The notes: generated from the letters alone by a model not told the origin. Counted from the first letter of the stretch, positions 27,748 to 36,933 are shown. The stretch is DNA of 64,000 nt from Epilithonimonas arachidiradicis (GCF_003610695.1 NZ_RAQH01000003.1:1-64000); one strand, 5' to 3'. Program-made: numbers and translations.

Positions 27748-27870
27748 TAGCCCCGATTGTAACGGCATCCTTTTTTGTTATTGCGATTGACAAATGGTCG
27801 AACATATTGCTTCACTTCATTCGCAATGACAAAAAAGATATAGTGGAAAGCGGGATAAGCTCCTAAAAAT
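27748..27870 (+). repeat. Intergenic modular repeat, family A, copy 2
   Basis: The block begins ATAGCCCCGATTGTAACGGC and CATCCTTTTTTG, and ends AAAAAAGATATAGTGGAAAG and CGGGATAAGCTCCTAAAAAT. The interior holds a different inverted repeat (ATTGCGA ... TTCGCAAT) from the other copies. Together with the rpsA promoter and leader this fills the 413-base gap between the helicase gene and rpsA. No coding capacity was found in it. Confidence 0.7.
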
Positions 27871-27930
27871 TTGTAGAATTGTGATTTGATTATCAATTAC
27901 TTGTGCCGAATTTGAATTTATTTAAAATTA

Positions 27931-27961
27931 TTGTTGGTTTCAAATATTTTGCTTACTTTTG
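27931..27961 (+). promoter_or_regulatory. Promoter of rpsA
   Basis: TTG at 27931-27933 and TACTTTTG at 27954-27961, spacer 20 bases, are an excellent match to the Bacteroidota consensus. The start would lie near 27968, leaving a leader of ~115 bases before rpsA, long enough for autogenous control by S1. Confidence 0.7.
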
Positions 27962-28083
27962 CACCACTTTTGTGAACACACTTTAGGCGAAGTAAAACAT
28001 TAACAATTAACATCTTCCATATTATTCAGGATTCACAGCGAAGCCAAAGTCTGAAATAATTAGGAATACAAATTTTTTAGAAA

Positions 28084-29874
28084 ATGTCAAAAGAGACAAA
28101 TTCAGCAGAGGTTCTTTTGAACCAAAACGTAGCACCAGAACAATTTGATTGGGAATCTTTCGAGTCAGGACTTAATGCAGAGGACAGAAACGAGAAGAAA
28201 GAACTTGAAGAAATCTACAATGGTTCTCTTAACGATCTTACAGACAATGATGTCATCACTGGTAAAGTTGTAAGATTAACTGATAAAGAAGCGATTGTTG
28301 ATATCAACTTCAAATCAGAAGGTGTTATTTCTCTTAACGAATTCCGTTACAACCAAGGTCTTAAAGTAGGTGATGTTGTAGAAGTAATGGTTGACAGAAG
28401 AGAAGACAAATCAGGTCAGTTACAGTTATCTCACAAAAAAGCGAGAACGCTTAAAGCTTGGGATAAAGTAAATGAGCTTCACGAAACTGGAGAAATCGTT
28501 AACGGTTTTGTGAAATCTAGAACTAAAGGAGGTATGATCGTTGACGTACACGGAATCGAAGCATTCTTACCTGGTTCTCAAATTGACGTTAAGCCAATTA
28601 AAGATTACGATCAGTTCGTAGGTAAAACTATGGAGTTCAAAGTTGTGAAAATCAACCCTGAGTTCAAAAACGTAGTTGTATCTCACAAAGCATTGATCGA
28701 AGCAGATATCGAAGGTCAGAAAAAAGAAATCATCGCTCAGTTAGAAAAAGGACAAGTTCTTGAAGGTACTGTTAAGAATATCACTTCTTATGGTGTATTC
28801 ATCGACTTAGGAGGTGTTGATGGATTGATCCACATTACAGACCTTTCTTGGTCTAGAGTGAACCACCCATCTGAAATCCTTGAGGACGGACAAACTGTAA
28901 AAGTTGTTATCCTTGACTTTGATGATGAGAAAACAAGAATCCAATTGGGTATGAAGCAATTAGAAGCTCACCCTTGGGATGCTCTTTCTGCTGACTTGAA
29001 AGTAGGTGACAAAGTAAAAGGAAAAGTAGTCGTTCTTGCTGACTATGGTGCATTCGTAGAAATCGCTCCAGGTGTAGAAGGATTGATCCACGTTTCTGAA
29101 ATGTCTTGGTCTACTCACTTGAGATCTGCAGGTGACTTTGTAAAAGTAGGTGATGAAGTAGAAGCTGAAGTACTTACTTTGGATAGAGAAGATAGAAAAA
29201 TCTCTCTAGGTATCAAGCAATTGAACAAAGATCCTTGGGAAAATATCGAAGCTAAATATCCGGTAGGTTCTCAACACGTTGGAACTGTAAGAAACTTCAC
29301 AAACTTTGGAGTTTTCGTAGAATTGGAAGAAGGAATCGATGGTTTGATCTACATCTCTGATCTTTCTTGGACTAAGAAAATCAAGCACCCATCAGAATTC
29401 TGCAACGTAGGTGATAAACTGGATGTTGTAGTTCTTGAATTGGATACTCAGGCAAGAAGATTATCTCTAGGTCACAAGCAATTGACTGAAAATCCTTGGG
29501 ATAAATTCGAAACTAAATATGCTGAAGGAACTGTACACGCTGGTAAAGCTGTAGAAGTACACGATAAAGGTGCATCTATCCAGTTCGAAGATGTAGAAGT
29601 TGAAGCGTTCTGTCCGTCAAGATTATTAGAGAAAGAAGATGGATCTAAAATCAAAAAAGGAGAAGAAGCTCAATTCAAAGTAATCGAATTCAACAAAGAA
29701 TTCAAGAGAGTAGTAGTTTCTCATACAGGTATCTTCAGAGATGAAGAGAAGAAAAACGCTAAAGAAGCTTCTGCAAGAAACGTAGCATCTTCTTCTAATA
29801 ACGAAGAAAGATCTACTCTTGGAGATATCGATGCATTAGCAGAATTGAAAAGAAAAATGGAAGAAGGTAAATAA
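28084..29874 (+). CDS. rpsA: 30S ribosomal protein S1
   Basis: S1 helps the 30S subunit bind mRNA, which matters in a phylum that rarely uses Shine-Dalgarno sites. The 596-residue protein has about six S1 OB-fold repeats, each opening with a pattern such as GQVLEGTVKNITSYGVFIDLG or GSQHVGTVRNFTNFGVFVEL, and closing with DGLIHITDLSW-like strands. The acidic N-terminus (SKETNSAEVLLNQNVAPEQF) and the tail DIDALAELKRKMEEGK are as in flavobacterial S1. Codon use is strongly biased compared with neighbours, consistent with high expression. Confidence 0.96.
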   Translation: MSKETNSAEVLLNQNVAPEQFDWESFESGLNAEDRNEKKELEEIYNGSLNDLTDNDVITGKVVRLTDKEAIVDINFKSEGVISLNEFRYNQGLKVGDVVEVMVDRREDKSGQLQLSHKKARTLKAWDKVNELHETGEIVNGFVKSRTKGGMIVDVHGIEAFLPGSQIDVKPIKDYDQFVGKTMEFKVVKINPEFKNVVVSHKALIEADIEGQKKEIIAQLEKGQVLEGTVKNITSYGVFIDLGGVDGLIHITDLSWSRVNHPSEILEDGQTVKVVILDFDDEKTRIQLGMKQLEAHPWDALSADLKVGDKVKGKVVVLADYGAFVEIAPGVEGLIHVSEMSWSTHLRSAGDFVKVGDEVEAEVLTLDREDRKISLGIKQLNKDPWENIEAKYPVGSQHVGTVRNFTNFGVFVELEEGIDGLIYISDLSWTKKIKHPSEFCNVGDKLDVVVLELDTQARRLSLGHKQLTENPWDKFETKYAEGTVHAGKAVEVHDKGASIQFEDVEVEAFCPSRLLEKEDGSKIKKGEEAQFKVIEFNKEFKRVVVSHTGIFRDEEKKNAKEASARNVASSSNNEERSTLGDIDALAELKRKMEEGK

Positions 29875-29900
29875 TCACCTCTCACCATTTTGAAATACAG

Positions 29901-29926
29901 AGCCACCTTTTTTAGGTGGCTTTTTT
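29901..29926 (+). terminator. Terminator of rpsA
   Basis: AGCCACC and GGTGGCT form a stable stem with a T-rich loop and are followed by TTTTTT. Confidence 0.85.
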
Positions 29927-29959
29927 AGCCAAAAAATAATTTTATTATAAAAATAACCT

Positions 29960-30718
29960 ATGAAAAAAATTCTATTATCTTTAAGCTTAATCACTGCAGC
30001 TTTTTCATCAGCGCAAATTAATGTAAGCGAAAGTTTTGAAACTTCTAGCACGCCAGGCTTTACTAATGTATCTTTTTACAGAAGTAGTGTTGAAACCCCT
30101 TGTGTTGGTAGTTACGGTTTGACAAGAGGCTTCTGGAGTGGCGGTGCTGGCGGCTCAACAACTTATTCATCTACATCATCTAATGGTGGAAAGTTGGATA
30201 TCTCTTTCAAATATAAAACTTTTATATACAGTAACGGATCTGTTAACGGAAATCTAAAAGTTGAATACTCTGCTGATGGTGGTCAGAATTATCAGACTTT
30301 GTCAACGATTAATTTAACATCTGTGGCGCCATGTGCAAATTGGTCAGGATCTATTCCTCAAAGTTCGGTTCCGGCTGGAGCGGATTTCAAATTTAGAATC
30401 TCGGGACAATGGACTTCTGGTGATTATTGGGTGATCTTGGATGATGTCAAGATTTCTCAATCTCCATTCTTGGCAACTTCCGATATTACTAAGAAAGAAA
30501 CTACAGTATATCCAAATCCTTTCAAAGAAGTCATCTATTTGGATAATGCAGACGCAGTAAAATCTGTATCAATTGCTGATATATCTGGAAGAAATATCAA
30601 AACACTAGCTGTAACTTCAAAAGAAATCAGACTTTCTGATCTCAAAAAAGGAGTCTATATTCTGACAATTGAGAACAAAGATGGGAGCAAGAAACAAACT
30701 AAGTTAATAAAAGACTAA
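29960..30718 (+). CDS. Secreted T9SS sorting-domain protein
   Basis: This 252-residue protein has a signal peptide (cut after FSSAQ). The middle domain (VSESFETSSTPGFTNVSFYRSS, LDISFKYKTFIYSNGSVNGN, YWVILDDVKIS) resembles the choice-of-anchor/MAM-like jelly roll also seen in the protein at 150-950. The type A T9SS tail starts TVYPNPFKEVIYLDN and ends KKQTKLIKD. It is predicted to be a surface or released adhesin-like protein. The gene lies directly after rpsA but behind a terminator. Confidence 0.87.
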   Translation: MKKILLSLSLITAAFSSAQINVSESFETSSTPGFTNVSFYRSSVETPCVGSYGLTRGFWSGGAGGSTTYSSTSSNGGKLDISFKYKTFIYSNGSVNGNLKVEYSADGGQNYQTLSTINLTSVAPCANWSGSIPQSSVPAGADFKFRISGQWTSGDYWVILDDVKISQSPFLATSDITKKETTVYPNPFKEVIYLDNADAVKSVSIADISGRNIKTLAVTSKEIRLSDLKKGVYILTIENKDGSKKQTKLIKD

Positions 30719-30724
30719 AACAAA

Positions 30725-30754
30725 AAGCGTTTCGAATCCCGAAGCGCTTTTTTT
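30725..30754 (+). terminator. Terminator after the T9SS gene at 30 kb
   Basis: AAGCGTTTCG and CGAAGCGCTT arms (one G-T pair) are followed by eight T. Confidence 0.8.
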
Positions 30755-30839
30755 TCTTTCAAAAGATTGTAAACATATTTATTTAAGTCTTAGGGAGAAT
30801 AAATATTAAATCGTAAATTCGCCGGCTCTCTAAAAAATT

Positions 30840-31823
30840 ATGGAAAAGAAAAATATTTTAAAAGGAGTTTTATTCGTTGGGATGGGTGCGAGCATCTATG
30901 GGATGTTAGCAACCTTTGTTAAAATGTCTTACAACGATGGCTTCACCACTTCAGAAGTCACAACTGCACAATTCATATTAGGACTCGTAGGATTATTAAT
31001 ACTCAATATAATCCAGACCAAAACCTCCAAAACAAAATTATCAGCACCAACCGCAAAAGAAGCTAAGATGCTGATGCTCGCAGGAACATCTTTGGGTTGT
31101 ACCAGCTTGTTTTACTACATCGCCGTTCAGTATATCAATGTTTCTATTGCGATTGTGTTATTGATGCAGTCCGTATGGTTCAGTGTGGTGGTAGAAAGTG
31201 TGATGGCCAAAAAATTCCCGAATGCAAAAAAAGTCATTGCTACAATTATCGTTCTGCTGGGAACCGTTTTAGCGACCAATTTGATCAATATGGAAGTTGA
31301 GATCGATTGGCACGGCATATTCTGGGGTCTATTGGCGGCAGCATCTTTCACGATGACAATGTTCACCTCCAACACATTAGCCACCCATTTGCCGGTGCTT
31401 AGGAAAAGTATAACAATGCTTTGTGGCGGAACCGTTGTAGTCCTTATATTTTTGTTTTTTGCACAGATTGGACCGATGTATTTTGACGGACTTAGATCGT
31501 TTTATCTCAATTTTACAGAGAATACACAACATATCCGCCCGTTCGATTATTCAATTTTCTGGACCTACGGATTTATTTTAGCCTTATTTGGAACCATCAT
31601 TCCACCTATTTTGTTCAATTTGGGTTTCCCAAATGCTGGCCTTGGATTAGGAAGTATCATCTCATCTCTGGAGCTGCCGGTTTCTGTCACAATGGCCTTT
31701 ATGCTGTTGAACGAGAAGGTCATTTTGATCCAGTGGCTGGGAATCGTTTTGATATTATTCGCTATTGTCTTGATGAATTTACCTTCCAAGAATGGCCAAA
31801 ACGAAATCAGAATGTCACATTAA
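30840..31823 (+). CDS. EamA/DMT-family transporter
   Basis: This 327-residue protein has ten predicted membrane helices arranged as two EamA repeats; the first opens with GVLFVGMGASIYGMLATFVK and the second with IFWGLLAAASFTMTMFTSN. The last part (GSIISSLELPVSVTMAFMLLNEK ... WLGIVLILFAIVLMNL) is the typical EamA C-terminal signature. Such proteins export or exchange amino acids, metabolites or drugs. The substrate cannot be read from sequence. It is a single gene with its own terminator. Confidence 0.88.
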   Translation: MEKKNILKGVLFVGMGASIYGMLATFVKMSYNDGFTTSEVTTAQFILGLVGLLILNIIQTKTSKTKLSAPTAKEAKMLMLAGTSLGCTSLFYYIAVQYINVSIAIVLLMQSVWFSVVVESVMAKKFPNAKKVIATIIVLLGTVLATNLINMEVEIDWHGIFWGLLAAASFTMTMFTSNTLATHLPVLRKSITMLCGGTVVVLIFLFFAQIGPMYFDGLRSFYLNFTENTQHIRPFDYSIFWTYGFILALFGTIIPPILFNLGFPNAGLGLGSIISSLELPVSVTMAFMLLNEKVILIQWLGIVLILFAIVLMNLPSKNGQNEIRMSH

Positions 31824-31830
31824 AGCATAA

Positions 31831-31862
31831 AAAAACGTCTCGCAATTTGTGAGACGTTTTTA
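31831..31862. terminator. Bidirectional terminator
   Basis: AAAACGTCTC and GAGACGTTTT are perfect arms between the convergent transporter and small membrane-protein genes. Confidence 0.8.
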
Positions 31863-31864
31863 TT

Positions 31865-32101
31865 TTATTCAGCAGACTGCTGAGCTTCGTTCTTAAAATC
31901 TTCAGCCTTACTTTTGAGCTGATCTACCGTTTGGTTCGCTTTATCCTTCAGATCGTTACCAAATTTCGTCAGATTGTCCTTCGCGTTATTGATCGTATCT
32001 TTCACTTTTTGCTGATCTTCAGGAGAAGATTTTTTGTACTTCCACCAAGCAAGTGCTCCTAGTCCTAACAAAGCCAACAGGCCATTCGTCTTGTTTCCCA
32101 T
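31865..32101 (-). CDS. Small YtxH-like membrane-anchored helical protein
   Basis: This 78-residue protein has a short N-terminal membrane segment (LLALLGLGALAWWKY) and a long, charged, probably helical tail with regular spacing of lysine and aspartate (KDTINNAKDNLTKFGNDLKDK). The pattern resembles YtxH/CsbD-like stress proteins of Gram-positives and Bacteroidota, but I would not call a firm family. Likely a stress-associated membrane protein. Confidence 0.6.
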   Translation of the reverse strand: MGNKTNGLLALLGLGALAWWKYKKSSPEDQQKVKDTINNAKDNLTKFGNDLKDKANQTVDQLKSKAEDFKNEAQQSAE

Positions 32102-32187
32102 GATATAATTTTTTATATTAATATTTGAATACTAAGTTAGTAGAAAAATTTATGCCACAGATTAATTTTAACGAAAATTATTTTTAG

Positions 32188-32325
32188 GACGTGCCCCTTT
32201 TCCAAAGCTTTCCCAAGGCCAGGGTCGCGCTGTCCACTATTATCTTTTGTCGCCGGCGCTTGTCCTTTGCCAGACAAAAGGATAGCCGTTACCATCGCTC
32301 ACGTGCTGCGCAGGGTAGAACCAGT
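32188..32325 (-). repeat. Intergenic modular repeat, family B, copy 1
   Basis: On the minus strand it starts CTGCGCAGCACGTGAGCGAT and ends AAAAGGGGCACGTCC. The interior carries a hairpin with CTTTTGTC and GACAAAAG arms. The same outer blocks occur at 40199-40316 around a different hairpin. It lies between the small membrane-protein gene and the glycosyltransferase gene. Confidence 0.6.
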
Positions 32326-32331
32326 CAGCAT

Positions 32332-33678
32332 TTAATCTAATTTTGTCAACAGTTCCGCCAATTGTTTCGTCAATTCTTTTCTGCTGAACTCATTAATATT
32401 TGCAGAATTCCGAATAGATTTTCCACTTTTCCAATCTTTATAAAGCGAATAAATAAAATCCTGAATTTCCCCATTAGCAGAATAATCAAAATGCTTCCCT
32501 GCTTTGGTCTTGTTAAGAATCGTTTCAACATCTGCATCTTTTGGTCCAAACGAAATAATCTTTTTTCCAGTCGCCAGATATTCAAACAACTTTCCGGGAA
32601 TAATTCCTTTGGAACTTTCGTTTGGGAAATTAGTAATCAAAAGCAAATCTGAATTTTCCATTTCATCCACAGAATCATTGTGCGCCAAATATCCAAGATT
32701 CCTAATATTATTTTTTAAAATAGAACTCTCAATATCATTCAAAATTTTATCATCAACTCTTCCAACCAATTTCAGTTCAAAATCTTTCGCAAAATCAGGA
32801 TGTTTTTCGCACAGTTCGGTTAAAGATTTCCAAAGATTGTCAGGATTTCTCAATTGTTCCAAAACACCAACATAACTCAACGTGAATTTAGGTTTGAGGG
32901 TTTGAGAGTCTGAGAATTCTAGAGTTTGAGATTTGCTCCCACTCTCAGACTCTAGAATTCTCAAACTCTCCGACTTGTCAAATCCATTTGTCACGCAAAA
33001 AGCATTTGCTCCATTTTTTCTGAAGTTCTCGGCATCGGTATAACTTGTTGCAAGTGTCAAATCAGCATTTTCAAAAACAGATGTTTCAAGCTGTCTGTGT
33101 TTTTGGTCAGAAGCTGAGGTCAATTTCAAATGTTTGTAATAAGAAATCTCAGTCCAAGGATCTCGGAAATCGGCAATCCATTTCAGATGAGGTAATTCTT
33201 TTTTCAAGCCCAAACCAATCAAATGCAAGCTGTGCGGTGGACCAGTCGTAACAATCATTTCAATTTTATTTTCAACCAAATATTGCATCAAAAACCGAAT
33301 CGAAGGTTTTATCCAAAATTTTCTCGCATCCGGAATGAAAAAATTTCCTCTTATAAAAATTGAAAGTTTAGAAATGAAAGATTGGTTTTTCCCAACATCA
33401 AACTGTCCACCTTTGAATTTTTTATTACTCTTACTGAATTTTTCCGCGATCTGATAAGGTTCCCAAATGTTGCTTTTAACAATTTTTAGATTCTTAGGAA
33501 CCTCCTGATTGAGTGTCTCGTCAATTAATGGATAGCTTGGATTATCAGGTGTATAAATGATTGGTTCAAAACCAAATTCAGGAAGATATTTGGCAAACTT
33601 CAGCCAGCGCTGAACGCCAGGTCCGCCAGCCGGCGGCCAGTAGTAGGTGACAATTAAAACTTTTTTCGTTTTTTCCAT
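32332..33678 (-). CDS. Glycosyltransferase, GT4-like
   Basis: This 448-residue protein has the two Rossmann-like domains of GT-B glycosyltransferases. The N-terminal domain has VTYYWPPAGGPGVQRWLKFA and TGPPHSLHLIGLGLKK. The C-terminal domain has LVGRVDDKI, NLGYLAHNDSVDEM and SKGIIPGKLFEYLATGKKIISFG, the last with the EX7E-type donor site. ATG at 33678 is preferred over the TTG two codons upstream. Residues around 245-272 (rich in S, E, L and Q) are encoded by a 28-bp-arm palindrome and look like an insertion. It probably adds a sugar to a surface polysaccharide or lipid. It stands alone. Confidence 0.85.
   Translation of the reverse strand: MEKTKKVLIVTYYWPPAGGPGVQRWLKFAKYLPEFGFEPIIYTPDNPSYPLIDETLNQEVPKNLKIVKSNIWEPYQIAEKFSKSNKKFKGGQFDVGKNQSFISKLSIFIRGNFFIPDARKFWIKPSIRFLMQYLVENKIEMIVTTGPPHSLHLIGLGLKKELPHLKWIADFRDPWTEISYYKHLKLTSASDQKHRQLETSVFENADLTLATSYTDAENFRKNGANAFCVTNGFDKSESLRILESESGSKSQTLEFSDSQTLKPKFTLSYVGVLEQLRNPDNLWKSLTELCEKHPDFAKDFELKLVGRVDDKILNDIESSILKNNIRNLGYLAHNDSVDEMENSDLLLITNFPNESSKGIIPGKLFEYLATGKKIISFGPKDADVETILNKTKAGKHFDYSANGEIQDFIYSLYKDWKSGKSIRNSANINEFSRKELTKQLAELLTKLD
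32904..32970. repeat. Palindromic element inside the glycosyltransferase gene
   Basis: Two 28-base arms (32904-32931 and 32943-32970) are reverse complements with only two mismatches, around an 11-base loop. Each arm contains TGAGAATTCTAGAGT, itself partly palindromic. The element is in frame and encodes a serine/glutamate-rich stretch between the two lobes of the enzyme. Confidence 0.8.
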
Positions 33679-33838
33679 TTTCAAACGTTCTGTAAACTCA
33701 AAACGGTTCTGTAAATTTATCTGTTTTTAAGGCGATTTCAAAATGATTCTATACTTAAAAATGGAACCGCCGATTTCCAAACCATATTTCTTGTGGTATT
33801 ATCTTTGTTGGAACCTATTTTGTTTTAAAATATGAAAT

Positions 33839-34393
33839 ATGAAAAGGTTAATGTTATTACTCGTATTGATGACTGTAGGTCTCACTGCGAATCTTCTTAG
33901 AGCACAGGTCAATGTTAATATCAATATAAACAGTCAGCCGGATTGGGGACCGAGAGGTTACAACTATGTTGAATCCTATTACCTGCCAGAATATGATATC
34001 TATTATAATGTTCCAAAACACAGATATTATTATTTTTCCGGAAACCGATGGTTATATTCATCAGTTTTGCCTGTAAGTTACCGCCATATCAATCTCTATC
34101 GGACTCACAAAGTGGTTTTGGTTGACAGATACCCATTCAAGAGACATAAAGTACATTATAAGCAATATGCCAAGTACAGAGGAAATCATGCACCAAGATT
34201 GATTGCAGGTAATAATGGATATCATTATAAATCTAAACCTTTTAAGAAAAACGTAAGGAACAAGCATTTTAATTCTCCCGTTCGTAAGTACGCAAAAATC
34301 GGACATCCGGCAAATAAGGGTTTTCATCACAAAAACTTCAACCGACCCAAGCCTAATAAACATCACAAAGGTGGTCCAAATAAACATAGATAA
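33839..34393 (+). CDS. Secreted basic protein rich in His, Lys and Tyr
   Basis: This 184-residue protein has a signal peptide (cut after LLRAQ). The first half is tyrosine-rich (YNYVESYYLPEYDIYYNVP, YYYFSGNRWLYSSVLP), and the second half is very basic with many histidines (HKVHYKQYAKYRGNHAPR, then HHKNFNRPKPNKHHKGG). I recognise only a resemblance to small flavobacterial periplasmic proteins that begin with this DIYYN.P...Y.Y..G.W pattern. The basic tail could bind nucleic acid, polyanions or metal. It is monocistronic. Confidence 0.7.
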   Translation: MKRLMLLLVLMTVGLTANLLRAQVNVNININSQPDWGPRGYNYVESYYLPEYDIYYNVPKHRYYYFSGNRWLYSSVLPVSYRHINLYRTHKVVLVDRYPFKRHKVHYKQYAKYRGNHAPRLIAGNNGYHYKSKPFKKNVRNKHFNSPVRKYAKIGHPANKGFHHKNFNRPKPNKHHKGGPNKHR

Positions 34394-34400
34394 TAAAAAA

Positions 34401-34427
34401 AACCTCAGTCGAAAGATTGAGGTTTTT
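34401..34427 (+). terminator. Terminator after the basic secreted protein gene
   Basis: AACCTCAGTC-GAAA-GATTGAGGTT (one G-T pair) is followed by TTTATT. Confidence 0.75.
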
Positions 34428-34525
34428 ATTTCAAAATGATGATGATTTTTTTTCAGAATTTTCCATTTTCTTATTTCTGCATCCACTAACTATTCAGTAA
34501 TTTTATATGTCAAAAAGATTGCATA

Positions 34526-35092
34526 ATGATATACGAAGCTGGGAAGAATTTTTCCTCCAAAGATTATAAAGCGCATCAAATAGAAAGAGGTGATTATGAA
34601 GAATGCGAATTTATCGGGATTGATTTTTCCGGGTATGATCTGTCGGATTATAAATTTTCCAATTGTGATTTTATAGATTGTGATCTTAGCAATTCAAAGC
34701 TCAATAACACGGCATTTAGGGATGTTAAATTCAAAAATTGTAAGATGATTGGACTCAGTTTTGAAGATTCGCATCAATTCAATATCTCTTTCCAGTTTGA
34801 AGATTGTATCCTGAATCATTCGTCATTTTATCAGTTGGATATTAGAAAAACCATTTTTAAAAATTGCAGTCTCAGTGAAGCCGATTTTACAGAAGCGAAT
34901 CTTTCAAGTTCGGTTTTCAATAATTCTAGTCTTCTGAATGCCGTTTTTGACAGAACAATCTTGGACAATTCGGATTTTAGAACTGCTCATCATTTTTCTA
35001 TCAATCCAAATCAAAACCAATTGAAAAAAGCAAAATTCTCAAGAGATAATCTCGCTGGATTACTTCATCAGCTCCAAATAATTATAGACTAA
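34526..35092 (+). CDS. Pentapeptide-repeat protein
   Basis: This 188-residue protein is made of pentapeptide repeats A(D/N)LXX-like from about residue 20 on (DFSGYDLSDYKFSNCDFIDC, DFTEANLSSSVFNNSSLLNA), which fold as a right-handed quadrilateral beta helix. It resembles Qnr/McbG-like proteins, some of which shield DNA gyrase and topoisomerase IV. The repeat fold alone does not prove that role here. No signal peptide is present, so it is cytosolic. Confidence 0.83.
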   Translation: MIYEAGKNFSSKDYKAHQIERGDYEECEFIGIDFSGYDLSDYKFSNCDFIDCDLSNSKLNNTAFRDVKFKNCKMIGLSFEDSHQFNISFQFEDCILNHSSFYQLDIRKTIFKNCSLSEADFTEANLSSSVFNNSSLLNAVFDRTILDNSDFRTAHHFSINPNQNQLKKAKFSRDNLAGLLHQLQIIID

Positions 35093-35187
35093 ATTTGCAC
35101 GTCAGAATTCCCCTTACTTTGGAGAGATGGATTTCAATTCATTTTTGAAATTCGAGGGGTTAATAAAATACTAATCAAATAAACAAT

Positions 35188-36873
35188 ATGAAAAAAATAC
35201 TATATGCAAGTTTACTCTTATCAGTAACGGTTTCTGCACAATATAAAGACTTCAATCTCATCAAAGAAGTCAAAGTTAAAAACAAAGGTGTGGTTGTCTC
35301 TGCCCATCCGTTGGCAAGTGAAGCGGGTTCAAAGATTATGAAAGAAGGCGGAAATGCTTTTGATGCTGCCATTGCAACTCAATTGGCATTGGCTGTTGTG
35401 TATCCGCAGGCCGGTAATATCGGCGGTGGCGGATTTATGGTTGCGGTAACTTCTGATGGGAAAAAAGTAGCGTTAGATTATCGAGAAACAGCACCGTCCA
35501 AAGCAAGTTTCGATATGTATTGGGATAAAAAAGGCAATGCCAATACAGATTTGTCACAATATGGGCGACTGGCAGTTGGTGTTCCCGGAAGCATCTCCGG
35601 AATGTTTGAAACCTTGAAATATGCAAAACTTCCATTTTCAAAATTGATAGAACCGGCAATAGATCTGGCACAAAAAGGTTTTGCTATTACAGAACAGGAA
35701 GCTGATCTGCTAAATCGTCATCAAGCTGATTTCAAAAAACATAACAAAAATAAGATTGTTTTTATTAATGACAAAGGCTGGAAAGCCGGAGACCTTTTGA
35801 TCCAGCCGGAGTTAGCAGAAACTTTAAAAAGAATTCAAATAGCTGGGGAAAAAGAGTTTTATGAAGGAAAAACAGCGGAACTAATTCTTGCCGAGATGAA
35901 ACTCGGGAACGGAATTATCCAGGCAAAAGACCTTAAAAACTATAAAACCAAAGAAAGAAAAGCTCTGACCTTTGATTATAAAGGAAACGAAATTGTATCA
36001 ATGCCAATGCCTTCTAGTGGCGGAACTTTGCTTGCACAGATGTTGAAAATGGCTTCCTATGAAGATCTTTCCAAATATCAGCAAAATTCGGCAGAAGCAG
36101 TGCAAATAATGGTAGAAGCGGAAAGAAGAGCTTATGCGGATAGAGCAGAATATATGGGTGATCCCGACTTTACTGAAGATAAAACATCAATGTTGATTTC
36201 CGATGAATATCTCAAAAGCCGTTGGAAATCTTACAATCCCAATCAGTCTACAGCAAGCAAAGATGTGGGAACAATTGTGAAACAGCCGCAAGAAAGTATG
36301 CAAACCACACACATCTCAATCTTGGATAAACTCGGGAATGCAGTTTCCATCACTACGACACTTAATGGTTATTATGGTAGCAAAACGGTGGTTTCCGGCG
36401 CCGGATTTTTTCTGAACAACGAGATGGATGATTTTTCGATTAAACCTGGTGTGCCGAATATGTTTGGTGCCGTAGGCGGCGAAGCTAATAAGATAGAGCC
36501 GGGAAAAAGGATGCTGTCATCGATGACACCAACGATAGTGTTAAAAAACGGGAAAGTAAGAATGGTAGTTGGAACGCCTGGCGGAACGACTATTCCGACA
36601 TCTGTTTTTCAGGCGGTTGTAGGTGTTATTGACTTTAATCAAAATGCTAATTTCGCCATTAATACGCCGAAGTTTCACCATCAATGGCTGCCGGAGGTGG
36701 TGAAAGTAGAATACGATTTTCCGGAGACAACAATTAAAGCGCTTGAAAAAAAGAATTATAAATTCGAGAAAATCAAACAGATTGGCAAAACCGAAATCAT
36801 TCTGATAGATGATCATCAGAATATCCACGCTGTAGCGGATGGAAGAGGCGACGATTCTGTAGCGGTAGAATAA
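35188..36873 (+). CDS. ggt: Gamma-glutamyltransferase
   Basis: This 561-residue precursor has a signal peptide (cut after VSAQ) and the large-subunit sequence beginning KNKGVVVSAHPLASEAGSKI. The self-cleavage site is at QTTHIS, with T373 as the N-terminal nucleophile of the small subunit. The conserved RMLSSMTPTIVL and GTPGGTTIPTSVFQ follow. The enzyme transfers or hydrolyses gamma-glutamyl groups of glutathione and related compounds in the periplasm. The gene is monocistronic and is bounded by a strong terminator shared with hsp20. Confidence 0.94.
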   Translation: MKKILYASLLLSVTVSAQYKDFNLIKEVKVKNKGVVVSAHPLASEAGSKIMKEGGNAFDAAIATQLALAVVYPQAGNIGGGGFMVAVTSDGKKVALDYRETAPSKASFDMYWDKKGNANTDLSQYGRLAVGVPGSISGMFETLKYAKLPFSKLIEPAIDLAQKGFAITEQEADLLNRHQADFKKHNKNKIVFINDKGWKAGDLLIQPELAETLKRIQIAGEKEFYEGKTAELILAEMKLGNGIIQAKDLKNYKTKERKALTFDYKGNEIVSMPMPSSGGTLLAQMLKMASYEDLSKYQQNSAEAVQIMVEAERRAYADRAEYMGDPDFTEDKTSMLISDEYLKSRWKSYNPNQSTASKDVGTIVKQPQESMQTTHISILDKLGNAVSITTTLNGYYGSKTVVSGAGFFLNNEMDDFSIKPGVPNMFGAVGGEANKIEPGKRMLSSMTPTIVLKNGKVRMVVGTPGGTTIPTSVFQAVVGVIDFNQNANFAINTPKFHHQWLPEVVKVEYDFPETTIKALEKKNYKFEKIKQIGKTEIILIDDHQNIHAVADGRGDDSVAVE

Positions 36874-36898
36874 ATGATTACTCTTAAATAAAGACAAA

Positions 36899-36929
36899 AG
36901 CAAGGCTTCCAAAATTTGGAAGCCTTGCT
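36899..36929. terminator. Bidirectional terminator between ggt and hsp20
   Basis: AGCAAGGCTTCCAAA and TTTGGAAGCCTTGCT are perfect 15-bp arms with a one-base loop. It is long enough to be an interspersed palindrome also acting as a terminator. Confidence 0.75.
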
Positions 36930-36933
36930 GCTA

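Noticed and set aside
34526-35092. Quinolone-resistance (Qnr) gene
   Set aside because: Pentapeptide repeats are clear, but no feature specific to Qnr, such as the defined loops, can be verified by eye.
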